Numbered from the stretch's first letter, positions 51,304 to 60,528 are shown. The stretch: 64,000 nt of DNA from Oligoflexus tunisiensis (GCF_001748245.1 NZ_BDFO01000001.1:2936471-3000470), one strand, 5' to 3'. Notes: generated by a model not told the origin, from the letters alone. A program made the numbers and translations.

Positions 51304-52067
51304 AATCGTATCTCCAAACCTGCTGTTTGCAGATAAGCTTTAAGTTCCGGAATCGTGACTTCCCCGCGATGGAAAATTCCCGCGGCCAGGGCCGCATCCA
51401 CGCGTGCCTTGGTGAAGGCTTCCAGAAAATCCTGAGGCCGACCGGCCCCACCGGACGCGACCAGAGGCACGCGACAGAGATCACGGGCGGCCTGAAGCTG
51501 ACGGATATCATATCCAGCCCGCGTTCCATCCGCGGCCATACAGTTCAGAACAATTTCACCGGCGCCACGATCCTGAACCTCGCGGATCCAGTCGAGCGTT
51601 TTCCTTCCGGCGCTTTGTGCGGTTTTTTCACTGCCGGTGAATTTCCAGATCCTATAGTCCCCATCCTGTTCAATGGAGTCGATGCCGATCACCACACACT
51701 GGCTTCCGAACTCATCCGCCAGCGCGTTGATCAGCGAGGGATTTTCGATGGCCGGTGAATTGATGGAAACCTTGTCCGCACCGGAATGCAAAACACGGCG
51801 GGCGTCCTCCACACTGCGAATGCCACCGGCCACGCAGAACGGAATATCGATGACGCGTGCGGTGTCCTCGATCCAGCGGGTCGCGACCGTGCGTCCCTCG
51901 GCGCTGGCGGTGATATCATAAAACACCAGCTCATCCGCACCGGCATCCCGATAGCGCCGGGCCAGATCCAGGATATCGCCGAGGACGACGTGATCCTTGA
52001 ATTTCACACCTTTGACGACCTTGCCATCACGCACATCCAGACAGGGAATGATTCGATGGGCTAGCAT
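51300..52067 (-). CDS. hisF: imidazole glycerol phosphate synthase cyclase subunit
   Basis: 255 residues, a TIM barrel. Catalytic Asp in [14 protein letters not shown] and Asp in VVIGIDS; phosphate loops [13 protein letters not shown] and [14 protein letters not shown]. With HisH it makes IGP and AICAR from PRFAR using ammonia from glutamine. It overlaps hisA by 7 bases and hisIE by 4. Confidence 0.96.
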   Translation of the reverse strand: MLAHRIIPCLDVRDGKVVKGVKFKDHVVLGDILDLARRYRDAGADELVFYDITASAEGRTVATRWIEDTARVIDIPFCVAGGIRSVEDARRVLHSGADKVSINSPAIENPSLINALADEFGSQCVVIGIDSIEQDGDYRIWKFTGSEKTAQSAGRKTLDWIREVQDRGAGEIVLNCMAADGTRAGYDIRQLQAARDLCRVPLVASGGAGRPQDFLEAFTKARVDAALAAGIFHRGEVTIPELKAYLQTAGLEIRL

Positions 52068-52789
52068 TGCAACGCCTCCTCAAGGGCGATGGCCCCTTCA
52101 TAAAGCGCCTTGCCGATAATCGCACCACCGATGCCATCGGCCTTCAGTTGCCGGATATCATCCAGCTGATGCATGCCGCCTGAGGCGAGGATGCAAAGCT
52201 GCGGGTACTGGCGCTGCAGGGTTTGATAAAGACCAAAGTTGGGGCCGCGCATCATGCCATCGCGCTTGATATCCGTGCAGAGAACCTGCTGAAGCCCCAT
52301 GCCGACATATGTATCGAGGACTTCATGCGCGGATATCGACGCCAGCTGTTGCCAGCCGTGAGTTGCCACCCGTGGTTCACCCGCTTCATCCAGCAGAACA
52401 TCCAGGCCGAGGGTGATATGTTCGCCGCCAAAGGATTCCAGAATCCTTTTGGTCCGGCTTGGATCCTGAATGGCGAGACTGCCGATGACCACCCGATCCA
52501 CCCCGGCTTCCAGAAGCGCCTGCACATGCTCCAGGCTACGCACGCCCCCGCCGACCTGGAGTTTCAGAGGCACCCTGGCGGCCAGGTTCTGCAGCAGATC
52601 GCGCTGCATTGGACGCCCTTCCCGGGCTCCATCCAGATCGACGACATGGAGGTAACGGGCGCCGCTCTGCGCAAAGTCCTGGGCGGCTTCGAACGGCGAT
52701 TTTTCATAGGTGGTGCGATCCTCAAAACGCCCTTGGGCGAGACGCACGACCTGTCCATTCATAAGGTCGATGGCGGGATAGATCTTCAT
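52061..52789 (-). CDS. hisA: phosphoribosylformimino-5-aminoimidazole carboxamide ribotide isomerase
   Basis: 242 residues from ATG 52789, which overlaps the hisH stop as ATGA; a longer frame upstream would run through hisH. TIM barrel with Asp in [14 protein letters not shown] and Asp in [10 protein letters not shown] as catalytic pair; phosphate motifs [12 protein letters not shown] and [10 protein letters not shown]. Isomerises ProFAR to PRFAR. Confidence 0.96.
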   Translation of the reverse strand: MKIYPAIDLMNGQVVRLAQGRFEDRTTYEKSPFEAAQDFAQSGARYLHVVDLDGAREGRPMQRDLLQNLAARVPLKLQVGGGVRSLEHVQALLEAGVDRVVIGSLAIQDPSRTKRILESFGGEHITLGLDVLLDEAGEPRVATHGWQQLASISAHEVLDTYVGMGLQQVLCTDIKRDGMMRGPNFGLYQTLQRQYPQLCILASGGMHQLDDIRQLKADGIGGAIIGKALYEGAIALEEALQC

Positions 52790-53370
52790 AGCGTTAGAAA
52801 GTTCCTTAAAATCAAGGAACCCACAGCCCCGGATCGTTCCGGGTGAAACTGAGTTCCAAAAAAGTTGTCCTGCGACACCAGAGCCGGAATCGTTTCCCCG
52901 TAGTGGCAGCTGGCGCGGGTGGCGGCATTCATGGGTGCCCGGAAGGAATGCACAAAGTACACCCGACATCCCGGTTGCAGGTCCTTCAGAAGCGGCGTCG
53001 GCTGCTCCCAGTCCAGACTGTTCCAGCCCATATGCGGCAGACTCAATCCGTATTCACGAATGCGCGAGACACGGCCGGGCAAAATGCCAAGACAGGGAAT
53101 GTCCCCTTCCTCGGTAAACTCATAAAGAATTTGCATGCCGAGACAGATCCCCAGCACCGGCTGCTTCAGCTGCTTGATCACCTGAATGAGTTGCAGGTCC
53201 TGCAGACTCTTCATGGACGCCTGCGCATGGCCCACGCCGGGCAGGATCACATGATCCGCAGCCTCGATTACGCCGGCATCGGTGGTCAATTCATAGGCAT
53301 GGTCCAGGCGTTCGACGGCATTGGCAACGGAACGCAGATTGGCCACTCCGGTATTGATGATCGCTATCAT
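52786..53370 (-). CDS. hisH: imidazole glycerol phosphate synthase glutaminase subunit
   Basis: 194 residues, class-I glutamine amidotransferase. Nucleophile Cys in VLGICLGMQILYE, His/Glu in FHPERSG; start MIAIINTGVANLRSV; oxyanion-region VILPGVGHA. Supplies ammonia to HisF. Overlaps hisB by 4 bases. Confidence 0.96.
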   Translation of the reverse strand: MIAIINTGVANLRSVANAVERLDHAYELTTDAGVIEAADHVILPGVGHAQASMKSLQDLQLIQVIKQLKQPVLGICLGMQILYEFTEEGDIPCLGILPGRVSRIREYGLSLPHMGWNSLDWEQPTPLLKDLQPGCRVYFVHSFRAPMNAATRASCHYGETIPALVSQDNFFGTQFHPERSGAVGSLILRNFLTL

Positions 53371-54437
53371 AAAAGACCCTTGGTCGATGGCAGATCCGTA
53401 CCCGACTTTTTCACAGCCTCGCGCAGACTGCGGGCAAAAGCCTTGAAAATACCTTCTGCAATGTGATGATCGTTCTGCCCCCGGGCCCGGATATGCAGGT
53501 TCGCGCCCAGGGTTTCGGCCAGTGAACGGAAAAAATGCGGGATCATCTCGGTGCTGAGTTCGCCGATTTTCTCCCGCTGAAAATCCGCTTCAAAAACACT
53601 GTAAGGACGCCCGCCGAGGTCCAAAAGCACCTGTGCCTCGGCCTCATCCATCGGCAGCGCAAAACCGTAGCGTTGAATGCCGCGTTTGTCACCCAGGGCC
53701 TGCTTCAAAGCCTGGCCCAGGGCAAGCCCGATATCCTCGATGCTGTGGTGATCATCAATGACCAGATCACCCTCGCAGGTGATTTGCAGGCTGATCCCGG
53801 CATGACGGGCGATCTGATCGAGCATGTGATCGAAAAAGCCAACGCCGGTTTTCACCGTCACAGGTTGAGCCTGGTCCAGATTCACGGCTACCTGGATTTT
53901 TGTTTCCTTGGTCGCGCGCTGAACATTCGCCTTGCGATCCGCCAGCAGCAGTTCATCGGCGATCTGCGCCCAGGTCAGTCCCTCACCAAAAGGCGAAAGA
54001 ATGCGGACCCCACGGATGCCCATATTGTGCGCCAGTTCCATATCGGTTTCGCGATCCCCTATCACGGCGGAGGCCGCGCGATTCCAATCAGTGCGCTGCA
54101 GCCAGGGGAGCACGAGGCCCACGCGGGGTTTGCGGCAGGCACAGCCGTCCTCGCGGAAATGCGGGCACACGAGTATGGCTTCAAAGCAAATACCCTGGCT
54201 CTCCAGAAGATCGAGGATAAAATTCTGGCAGATTTCAAAGTTCGCCTGCGGAAAAGAGTCTGTGCCCAAACCATCCTGATTGGTGATCATGACGAAGGCA
54301 TAGCCCGCCTCCTTGAAACGCAAAAGTGCCGGAATCACTCCCGGCACAAGGCGGATCTTGTCGAGCCGATCCACCTGAAAATCATCCGGCTCAAGGTTCA
54401 GCGTTCCATCACGGTCGAGAAAAAGAATCTTTTGCAT
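53367..54437 (-). CDS. hisB: bifunctional histidinol-phosphatase/imidazoleglycerol-phosphate dehydratase
   Basis: 356 residues, the fused enterobacterial-type HisB. HAD phosphatase part (about 1-165): FLDRDGTLN nucleophile, ITNQDG, zinc-binding CPHFREDGCACRKPR, and GDRETDMELA. IGP dehydratase part (about 170-356): GFFDHMLDQIARH, DDHHSIEDIGLALG, and GQNDHHIAEGIFKAF for the two Mn sites. It catalyses steps 6 and 8. It starts directly at the hisD stop (TGAATG). Confidence 0.96.
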   Translation of the reverse strand: MQKILFLDRDGTLNLEPDDFQVDRLDKIRLVPGVIPALLRFKEAGYAFVMITNQDGLGTDSFPQANFEICQNFILDLLESQGICFEAILVCPHFREDGCACRKPRVGLVLPWLQRTDWNRAASAVIGDRETDMELAHNMGIRGVRILSPFGEGLTWAQIADELLLADRKANVQRATKETKIQVAVNLDQAQPVTVKTGVGFFDHMLDQIARHAGISLQITCEGDLVIDDHHSIEDIGLALGQALKQALGDKRGIQRYGFALPMDEAEAQVLLDLGGRPYSVFEADFQREKIGELSTEMIPHFFRSLAETLGANLHIRARGQNDHHIAEGIFKAFARSLREAVKKSGTDLPSTKGLL

Positions 54438-55751
54438 TCACGCGTCCTCCGGTCGCAGGCGCACGCTCACAGCGAGTCGGTGGGCTTCCAGTCCTTCCAG
54501 GCGAGCCAGATGCTCGACGGCAGGGCCGATCGCGGCGAGTCCCTCGCGCGAAAGATGCTGGAAGCTGATCTGTTTCAGAAAGGATTCCAGCGACAGGCCG
54601 CTCCAGGCGCGGGCATGACCATAGGTGGGCAGCACGTGATTGGTGCCGCTCGCATAGTCACCGGCGGATTCCGGGGAATAGGCGCCGAGAAACACCGACC
54701 CGGCATTCCGCAGGCGTCGGGCCCAGACCTCCGGTTCGTTGATTTGCAGAATCAGATGTTCGGGAGCGTAGTCATCGGAAATCTGCAGGGCGGTTTCCAT
54801 ATCCTTGACGACAAAGCAGCGGCTGTTGGCCAGGGCTTCGGCCGCAGTATCCCGTCGGGGGAGCCTTGGCAAAAGACGATCGATGGCGGCGAGACAGGCC
54901 GTGGCCATCCTTTCACTGGTGCTGATGAGGATCACCTGGGAATCGGGTCCATGCTCCGCCTGGGATAAAAGATCGGCGGCCACAAACAGGGGATTGGCAT
55001 CATCATCAGCGATCACCAGGACTTCGGAAGGACCGGCCGGCATATCGATGGCGGCGCCTTCAGGATGGGCGGCCACCTGCTGTTTGGCCTCCGTTACCCA
55101 GGCATTGCCGGGCCCGAATATTTTATCCACCTTGGGAATGGTACGCGTGCCAAAGGCCATGGCGCCGATGGCCTGAGCGCCTCCGACCCGATACACCTGA
55201 TCGATGCCGCAAAGGGCAGCCGTGGCGAGAACGATCGAATCAATTTCACCGTGTGGCTGCGGCGGCGAGCAAAGGACCCGCACAGGATTTTCAGCGATCA
55301 GCGAAGGCACACCGAGCATCAGAACCGTGGAGGGCAGGGGAGCGGAACCGCCTGGAATATAAAATCCCACGCGTTCGATCGGTCGCGTCTCCCGGAAACA
55401 ACGGATGCCCGGCAGCGTCGGCACTTCAATGCGTCGCGGCAGCTGCTGCCGGTGAAAGCGTTCGATGTTATCACGGGCGGTTTCCAAAGCCTGGCGTGTG
55501 GCTTTATCCAGTCGCTCCAGGGCTTCCTGAACTTTCGGTGGTGGGACCCGCAGGTTTTCCAAGTCAACCTTATCAAACCGAGCCGTCATCTCGAAGAGAG
55601 CCGGGTCACCACGCTCCCGCACGTCATGCAGAATATCGCGGGTCCGGCTTTGCAGATCCGCCGAGGAAGAGGATGCCGGCCGCTTCAAGAGCAGCCTTTG
55701 TTCATCCCGGGTCAGTTGATGCCATGTGTGGATACGCATAACCGCCCTCAT
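54438..55751 (-). CDS. hisD: histidinol dehydrogenase
   Basis: 437 residues from ATG 55751, overlapping the hisG stop as ATGA; an in-frame ATG at 55739 is an alternative. Landmarks: [38 protein letters not shown], zinc-site Gln/His in [12 protein letters not shown], and catalytic Glu/His in APEHLILQ. Converts histidinol to histidine in two NAD-dependent steps. Confidence 0.96.
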   Translation of the reverse strand: MRAVMRIHTWHQLTRDEQRLLLKRPASSSSADLQSRTRDILHDVRERGDPALFEMTARFDKVDLENLRVPPPKVQEALERLDKATRQALETARDNIERFHRQQLPRRIEVPTLPGIRCFRETRPIERVGFYIPGGSAPLPSTVLMLGVPSLIAENPVRVLCSPPQPHGEIDSIVLATAALCGIDQVYRVGGAQAIGAMAFGTRTIPKVDKIFGPGNAWVTEAKQQVAAHPEGAAIDMPAGPSEVLVIADDDANPLFVAADLLSQAEHGPDSQVILISTSERMATACLAAIDRLLPRLPRRDTAAEALANSRCFVVKDMETALQISDDYAPEHLILQINEPEVWARRLRNAGSVFLGAYSPESAGDYASGTNHVLPTYGHARAWSGLSLESFLKQISFQHLSREGLAAIGPAVEHLARLEGLEAHRLAVSVRLRPEDA

Positions 55752-56635
55752 TCAATAATTTTTTCAATGGGCAGCACCAGAATGGAACTGGCGCCCGCTT
55801 CCTTCAATTTCTCGATGGTTTCCCAGAACACATATTCCTTGGCCACCGCGTGGATCGCGACCTTGTTGTCGTCATACATCAGCGGCATTACGGTTGGCTT
55901 TTCCATGCCGGGGATCAGCTGCGAAATCCGGTAAATCGCCTCTTTCGGAGCATTCATCATAATGTATTTGGCGTTCTTCGCTCTGCCGAGTCCATCGAAT
56001 CGGGCCATCAGACGGGCAATCAGCTGCTCCTGATCGTGACTCAGCTGCAGACGCGGACGCACGAGCACGGCTTCGCTTTCCAAAAGGACGGTGGTTTCCC
56101 GCAGACCATTGGATTCAAGAGTCGCTCCGGTGGAGACGAGATCACAGATCGCGTCCGCGACATCAATCGAAGGGGCCACTTCCACCGAACCGGTGATCTG
56201 CACCACGCTGGCTTTGATGCCGTTGTCATCGAGAAAGCGTTTCAGAATGTTGGGATAGGAGGTCGCTATGCGTTTGCCGCTATAGGTGCTGAGTCCTTCG
56301 TAGGACACGGTTTTCGGCAGGGCCAGGGACAGGCGGCAATGACCGAAGCCCAGGGAGCGAATGATCTGGACATCGCTTTCCCCTTGGCTGACGCGACCCA
56401 GTTTTTCCTCCAGCACGTTCAAGCCGCAGATGCCGAGCTGGGAAACCTGATTGCTGACAAAGCCGGGGATATCATCGTCCCGCACCAGCATCAGGTCGAT
56501 CGGCTGTTCCTTGGCCCGCACGATGAGACGATCGGTGCGAGCTTCGAAGGTAATGCCGGCCTGGGCCAGGAGGTCGCGACATTTGTCGCTGAGGCGGCCG
56601 GACTTCTGAATCGCGATTCGTAACTGCTTACTCAC
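55748..56635 (-). CDS. hisG: ATP phosphoribosyltransferase, long form
   Basis: 295 residues, the hexameric long form: catalytic domain with KSGRLSDKCRDLLAQAG and PRPP loop DLVSTGATLESNGL, then the C-terminal ACT-like regulatory domain (from about 215: KYIMMNAPKEAIYRISQLIPGM). It commits PRPP and ATP to histidine synthesis and should be inhibited by histidine through the C-terminal domain. No hisZ is needed. It overlaps the upstream regulator gene by 8 bases. Confidence 0.95.
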   Translation of the reverse strand: MSKQLRIAIQKSGRLSDKCRDLLAQAGITFEARTDRLIVRAKEQPIDLMLVRDDDIPGFVSNQVSQLGICGLNVLEEKLGRVSQGESDVQIIRSLGFGHCRLSLALPKTVSYEGLSTYSGKRIATSYPNILKRFLDDNGIKASVVQITGSVEVAPSIDVADAICDLVSTGATLESNGLRETTVLLESEAVLVRPRLQLSHDQEQLIARLMARFDGLGRAKNAKYIMMNAPKEAIYRISQLIPGMEKPTVMPLMYDDNKVAIHAVAKEYVFWETIEKLKEAGASSILVLPIEKIIE

Positions 56636-56966
56636 TGGGCTCTCCCTCTTGGCGTTGCAGGACCATCCGGTACCCGCCGGTGCCGTAAGTCAGGGAGCGA
56701 GCCACGCGGGTAATGGTCGCGGTGCTCACTCCGGTTTTCTCATTGATCACACGATACGAGAGGCCCTGGTCGAGAAGTTTGGCGACCCGCCAGCGATCGG
56801 CCATGGAACGCAATTCCGCCGGTGTGCACAGGTCCTCGAAGAAGCGGCTGAACTCATCCGCATTGCGGATGGACCCTAAGGCCGCGTAAAGTTCAGTTAA
56901 ATAGCGTTCGTCCCAGTGATCGGGGTCTTTGCCACTTTGGATGCGGGCGGCGTCTCGTTCGGACAT
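56628..56966 (-). CDS. TrpR/YerC-family transcription regulator, candidate his repressor
   Basis: 112 residues from ATG 56966 (AGGAG upstream). The YerC/YecD-type TrpR-like fold: LTELYAALGSIRNADEFSRF, FFEDLCTPAELRSMADRW, then a helix-turn-helix YRVINEKTGVSTATITRVARSL. In TrpR the same fold binds tryptophan and DNA. Members placed with his genes have been proposed to act as histidine-responsive repressors (HisR). Being first gene of the his operon, with a palindrome over the promoter, points to autoregulation together with the pathway. The effector is inference. Confidence 0.85.
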   Translation of the reverse strand: MSERDAARIQSGKDPDHWDERYLTELYAALGSIRNADEFSRFFEDLCTPAELRSMADRWRVAKLLDQGLSYRVINEKTGVSTATITRVARSLTYGTGGYRMVLQRQEGEPSE

Positions 56967-56990
56967 TTTAGGCTCTCCTGGCGCGGAAGT

Positions 56991-57008
56991 GTTTTAGCCT
57001 GCTAAAAC
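56991..57008. promoter_or_regulatory. palindromic operator candidate GTTTTAGC-CT-GCTAAAAC
   Basis: A perfect 8-bp inverted repeat with 2-base spacer, 25 bases before the regulator start codon. It overlaps the predicted transcription start of the his operon. Its 18-base symmetric form and central TAG-CTA halves resemble operators bound by TrpR-fold proteins (CTAG-type cores). Confidence 0.7.
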
Positions 57009-57014
57009 GCTAAT

Positions 57015-57043
57015 GTGATAACATATCATAAAAACGGGCTCAA
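57015..57043 (-). promoter_or_regulatory. candidate promoter of the his operon
   Basis: On the minus strand TTGAGC (57043-57038), 17 bases, TATCAC (57020-57015). Each is 4 of 6, with ideal spacing; the start point would fall at the edge of the operator palindrome. Confidence 0.5.
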
Positions 57044-57080
57044 GGTCTTTTGTTTGGCCAAAAAAGCGTGCTTTTTCACC

Positions 57081-57109
57081 TTGCTATCGCCTGGCGTCTT
57101 GGTTATGTT
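57081..57109 (+). promoter_or_regulatory. candidate promoter of the 57260 gene
   Basis: TTGCTA (57081-57086), 17 bases, TATGTT (57104-57109). It would give a ~140-base leader with small hairpins, including AGCGAG/CTCGCT at 57217-57234 just before the ribosome site. Confidence 0.4.
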
Positions 57110-57259
57110 ACTGCGCTGAGCTGTAGCTCTGTCACACATGGCAGGGCTCAAGCGGCGGACCAGGGCCCAATTTTGATTCGGTCTGCAGCGAGCAAAGGTT
57201 GTATGGTTACCCAAAGCGAGGTTAAACTCGCTGTTCACTATTAAGAGGTAGTCTCACGT

Positions 57260-57490
57260 ATGAAAAAGCTTCTCGTTGTTCTTGGCCTTTCGGCTATTGC
57301 AATGGCCGGCAAATGCGGTTCTTCCAGCACTGAAGAGAAATCCCAGGACGCTACGAAGACTCAAGAAGAGTTCCCTGTAAAAGAAGAAACCCCAGTTCCT
57401 GCTGAGGAAGTTCCTTCTTACGAACAACAGGAAGAGGCAACCCCTGCTCCTGCCGAAACTCCTGCTCCTGAAGCTGGCAAGACTCCTTAA
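57260..57490 (+). CDS. small exported Pro/Glu-rich protein
   Basis: 76 residues. A signal-like start (MKKLLVVLGLSAIAMAGKCG) is followed by a low-complexity tail of Glu, Pro, Ala and Thr. A Cys at 19 sits where a lipobox would be, but the preceding Lys is not usual for signal peptidase II, so lipidation is doubtful. Divergent from the his operon. After the stop, GGGTGT-GC-GCTCA pairs with TGAGC-ACGCCC (about 57495-57553) as a weak hairpin; the rest of the gap up to 57781 holds nothing clear. Confidence 0.6.
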   Translation: MKKLLVVLGLSAIAMAGKCGSSSTEEKSQDATKTQEEFPVKEETPVPAEEVPSYEQQEEATPAPAETPAPEAGKTP

Positions 57491-57781
57491 TGCACCTGGG
57501 GTGTGCGCTCATTTGTCTCGGGGAAACTGGAGTCAAGTGTGAGCACGCCCTCAGTCCCTGTCCCCCCCTCTTATCTTCCGAAATCTTTCTTTTCAAACTT
57601 CAGGAAATCTTCCAGCCTCTGAAAATCGCAGCGGAAAAAAATGCTTGACCGCATTGTGCGCAGGATAATTTTTTGCTTGTCATCGTTAAGTCTTCTGAAT
57701 ATAGATGCCAGCTGGAAAAGCTGAGGTTTTTGAATAAGGTAAGGCCCCTGGCCGCCTGTTGGCTGACTGGAGTGGGGAAGT

Positions 57782-58045
57782 ATGACAACGCAAGTAGTAA
57801 ACGCAGAGACCGAAAATCAGGCTGTGGAATCGTCTGATTCCTTCAGCGAGCAGTACTTTCGCAAATTGATCGGTCGCATGCAAAAAACCGTGGCTAAAGT
57901 TCGTCGGATCGATCTCCCTGAGCTGCTGGAGCTGGCCTGGGTGGATGGAATGCTCGATCCCTTTGCCGAGCGTCTTTTACGGTCGCGTCCGGATCTGAAG
58001 GACGACATCAACCAGATCACAGGTGAGCTCCGCGCTGCGGATTAA
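57782..58045 (+). CDS. small acidic protein of unknown function
   Basis: 87 residues; GGGGAAG precedes ATG. The first 20 residues are polar and probably disordered. The rest is helical (SEQYFRKLIGRMQKTVAKVRRIDLPELLELAWVDG, quoted here only as a region spanning residues about 22-57), with a conserved-looking acidic/hydrophobic pattern. No signal peptide. Codon use is like the neighbours. A hairpin GCCCTG/CAGGGC (58067-58082) follows, with a TTTTTT run only 25 bases later. Confidence 0.55.
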   Translation: MTTQVVNAETENQAVESSDSFSEQYFRKLIGRMQKTVAKVRRIDLPELLELAWVDGMLDPFAERLLRSRPDLKDDINQITGELRAAD

Positions 58046-58421
58046 TGGCTCTCTCAACGGCGTCCGGCCCTGGTTTCAGGGCTGGGGCTCCCTCCCTTCT
58101 TTCGTTTTTTCTCCCGCAAGACATGGTCCCACGACGGCTCCGACGCCGGCACATCCCGATTTGCATTTGCACATGCCGGGGTTAGGGCAATTATCAGACG
58201 AACCCACGAATTTCAACCGCGAATTTTACCGCCGGTAAGGTTTGCCGCTAATGATTTTCCCTGCGATTACACTACGTTCAGACTACGGCTTTATTGACTT
58301 GTAAATACCGTCTGTCCTGGATTACAAGGTTGAATCTTTCCGGGTAACGCCCAACTACACCGGGCTCAAAGCCATATGCATCAAGGTATTTGAGGGATAA
58401 CTCGATTTCGCAGGAGAAGGT
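58046..58421. other. 376-base intergenic region before the ROK gene
   Basis: Contains a possible weak terminator (58067-58110) and a perfect 13-base palindrome TTACCG-C-CGGTAA (58226-58238), which could be an operator. TTGACT at about 58294 is a fair -35 but has no good -10 at 17 bases. No coding frame with a start signal was seen. Confidence 0.45.
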
Positions 58422-59567
58422 ATGGAAACAGTCGATGCGGCCCACATGCGGGCCATGAACTGCAGCATTCTGCTTAAGCTCATTTGGAAACATCATCGGA
58501 TCTCACGAGCTGAAATCTCGCGCATCACCCGGATGAGCCGCTCGACTGTTTCCGCCATCGTTACAGAACTCCTGGAGCGGGGTCTTGTGACCGAGACCGG
58601 CATCGGCCCCTCCAATGGTGGCCGCCGGCCCATGATGCTGGCCTTTCAGGAGGATGCGTTTTCGATAATTGGGTTTCAGATCAGTGCCCATTCCGTCTCG
58701 GCCGCCACTCTCAATTTGAACGGCGTTGTGCGGCGTTGGGCGACCCAGCCCTGTAAGGTTCTGGAACAACCTGCCGAGGCCCTGGCGCTTGTGCACACGA
58801 TGATCGAGGAGGCGGCGGCGCAGGCATTCCGTGAGAACATGCCCTTGATTGGTGTGGCGCTCGCTCATCCGACTGTCCAGGAGATGGAATTTGCCAGCTG
58901 GGAAAACCTGCTGCGGGAGCGACTCACGATACCGGTTTATTTGGATTCGGACGCTCACTTCGGGGCGCTGGCGGAACTCTGGTGGAATCAGGAATCCGAG
59001 CCGCGGCATGTGGGTTATTTTCAGCTGAGTGAAACCCTGGGATTTGGCCTGCTGATTCGCGATGAACAGAAGAGTTACGGTGTCAGCGGACAGCTGGGCA
59101 AACTCCTTCACGAGACTGAAGCGAAAATTCAAAGCCTGCATGAACGCATCGGTGAAAAGGCAGCCCGGCCGCGTAAATTGAGTGAGATCTTTGAAGCGGC
59201 CGCGGCCGGTGATGTCAGCGCGGAAGAATGGATCAACGCGGCGGCTGAGCCTCTGGCGTTAACGCTCTACAATGCGCAGACACTTTTGCAACTCGACCGC
59301 ATGGTGATCGGCGGTCTGTGGCGCAGCCAGACCTCGCGCCTTAAAACGCTGGTCGCGCAGCTTGAGGCCATCCATGGGCAGGCCGGTGCGGTGCCCGTGA
59401 ATGAGTGGCTCGTGCCCAGCTTCCGCGGGGACCAGCAGGTCGCGCTCGGTGGCGGCACCCGGGTTTTGGAGCGCATGCTGGAGGATCTGAGCCTCTTCCC
59501 TGCCAAAACAAACAGGGGCCGGGCGCGCGATTATAGCGGAGAGGATCCTTTCCTTACCCTGGATTGA
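58422..59567 (+). CDS. ROK-family transcription regulator with degenerate sugar-kinase domain
   Basis: 381 residues; AGGAGAAGG before ATG. Residues about 10-75 are a MarR-like winged helix (ILLKLIWKHHRISRAEISR, MSRSTVSAIVTELLERG, GRRP wing) typical of NagC/Mlc/XylR. The remainder follows the ROK actin-like fold but is eroded: the END-A motif is DSDAHFGALAELWW, the glycine-rich ATP loop (GTGIG) is replaced by SETLGFG, and the Cys-rich zinc motif is absent. It is therefore likely a DNA-binding regulator without kinase activity. The sensed ligand is unknown and no sugar genes are adjacent. Confidence 0.82.
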   Translation: METVDAAHMRAMNCSILLKLIWKHHRISRAEISRITRMSRSTVSAIVTELLERGLVTETGIGPSNGGRRPMMLAFQEDAFSIIGFQISAHSVSAATLNLNGVVRRWATQPCKVLEQPAEALALVHTMIEEAAAQAFRENMPLIGVALAHPTVQEMEFASWENLLRERLTIPVYLDSDAHFGALAELWWNQESEPRHVGYFQLSETLGFGLLIRDEQKSYGVSGQLGKLLHETEAKIQSLHERIGEKAARPRKLSEIFEAAAAGDVSAEEWINAAAEPLALTLYNAQTLLQLDRMVIGGLWRSQTSRLKTLVAQLEAIHGQAGAVPVNEWLVPSFRGDQQVALGGGTRVLERMLEDLSLFPAKTNRGRARDYSGEDPFLTLD

Positions 59568-59592
59568 TAAGAGCGTCCTTTCCTCGTGTCAT

Positions 59593-59610
59593 GGCGGCGT
59601 AGCAGCCGCC
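59593..59610 (+). terminator. hairpin after the ROK gene
   Basis: GGCGGC-GTAGCA-GCCGCC, perfect 6-bp GC stem 26 bases after the stop; followed by TCTTCCC rather than a U run, so at best a weak terminator. Confidence 0.35.
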
Positions 59611-59649
59611 TCTTCCCGCCTGCAAAAGCTTGCCAAGCCTATATTTTCA

Positions 59650-59678
59650 TTGATCCTGGGCGTCAAATCGTGTAATTC
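59650..59678 (+). promoter_or_regulatory. candidate promoter of rpsD
   Basis: TTGATC (59650-59655), 17 bases, TAATTC (59673-59678). A short hairpin TCTCG/CGAGA (59677-59696) would be at the start of the leader, a possible place for S4 autoregulation. Confidence 0.45.
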
Positions 59679-59720
59679 TCGCCACCGTTGACGAGAAACC
59701 GATGTATTTTTGAGGTTAGA

Positions 59721-60332
59721 ATGGCTCGTTTTAAAGGCCCCCGTTTAAAAATCATGCGCTCACTGGGCGTACAATTGCCTGGTCTGTCCCGTAAGAAGTG
59801 GGACGAGCGTAAAGCTTATCCCCCTGGAATGCACCAAGGCCGCCATCGCAAGAAGGTGAGCGTTTACGGTACCCAGCTGCGTGAAAAGCAAAAACTGCGC
59901 TTCAACTACGGCCTCGGCGAAAAACAACTTCGTCGTTTCGTGGACATGAGCTTCCAGATGCGCGGTAATCCTGGCGAAAACCTCCTTCAGTTCCTTGAGC
60001 GTCGCCTGGACAACTTCGTCTTCCGTGCTGGTTTTGCATCGACCATCCCAGCTGCCCGTCAGCTGATCGTTCACGGCCATATCAAAGTTGATGGCAAGCG
60101 CGTGAACAAGCCTTCCTTCCTGATGAAGAAAGGCCACAAAGTGAGCCTTCATGAGAAGGCTGCCAAGTTCAATCACGTTCAGGCTTCCCTGGAGCAACTC
60201 GCTCTGGTCCGCCCTGAGTGGATCGGGTTTGATGAAGGCAACAAGGACGCCACCGTGGTGAGTCTGCCGAATCGTGATTCTGTGCCTTTCCCGATTGAGA
60301 TTGGTCAGGTGATCGAATTTTACTCGAAATAA
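59721..60332 (+). CDS. rpsD: 30S ribosomal protein S4
   Basis: 203 residues from ATG 59721 (GAGG upstream). [16 protein letters not shown], then [32 protein letters not shown], given here as the region about residues 33-64, and the S4 RNA-binding domain (about 92-155: [35 protein letters not shown]). The N-terminal zinc-binding cysteines of some S4 proteins are absent, so it is the zinc-free (C-minus) type. It nucleates 30S assembly. It stands alone here with its own promoter and terminator, not within the usual alpha operon. Confidence 0.97.
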   Translation: MARFKGPRLKIMRSLGVQLPGLSRKKWDERKAYPPGMHQGRHRKKVSVYGTQLREKQKLRFNYGLGEKQLRRFVDMSFQMRGNPGENLLQFLERRLDNFVFRAGFASTIPAARQLIVHGHIKVDGKRVNKPSFLMKKGHKVSLHEKAAKFNHVQASLEQLALVRPEWIGFDEGNKDATVVSLPNRDSVPFPIEIGQVIEFYSK

Positions 60333-60352
60333 TCCCTGCGATTGTTTCGATA

Positions 60353-60390
60353 CAAAAACCCCGAATGGCGGAAGCTGTTCGGGGTTTTTG
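60353..60390 (+). terminator. rho-independent terminator of rpsD
   Basis: CAAAAACCCCGAA/TTCGGGGTTTTTG, a 13-bp perfect stem with the U tract built into it. Confidence 0.9.
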
Positions 60391-60528
60391 TTGGGCTGGG
60401 CTTCGCCCGGAATGATAGCGGCGGGCCCTTTGGGGCCCTTGGTACATTTGGGAGAGGCGCTGTGAATGTATATTGATCGTCTCCACATACAAATTCCGAC
60501 ACCGATCGTCGTATCCTGCGCACTTTAA

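Noticed and set aside
53535..54968. Long open frame antisense to hisB and hisD
   Set aside because: It lies wholly within clear his genes; it is a by-product of GC-rich codon use and has no ribosome site or recognisable domain.
57497..57553. Terminator after the small 57260 gene
   Set aside because: The bulged hairpin is plausible but no U tract follows, so it is mentioned only in the gene entry.
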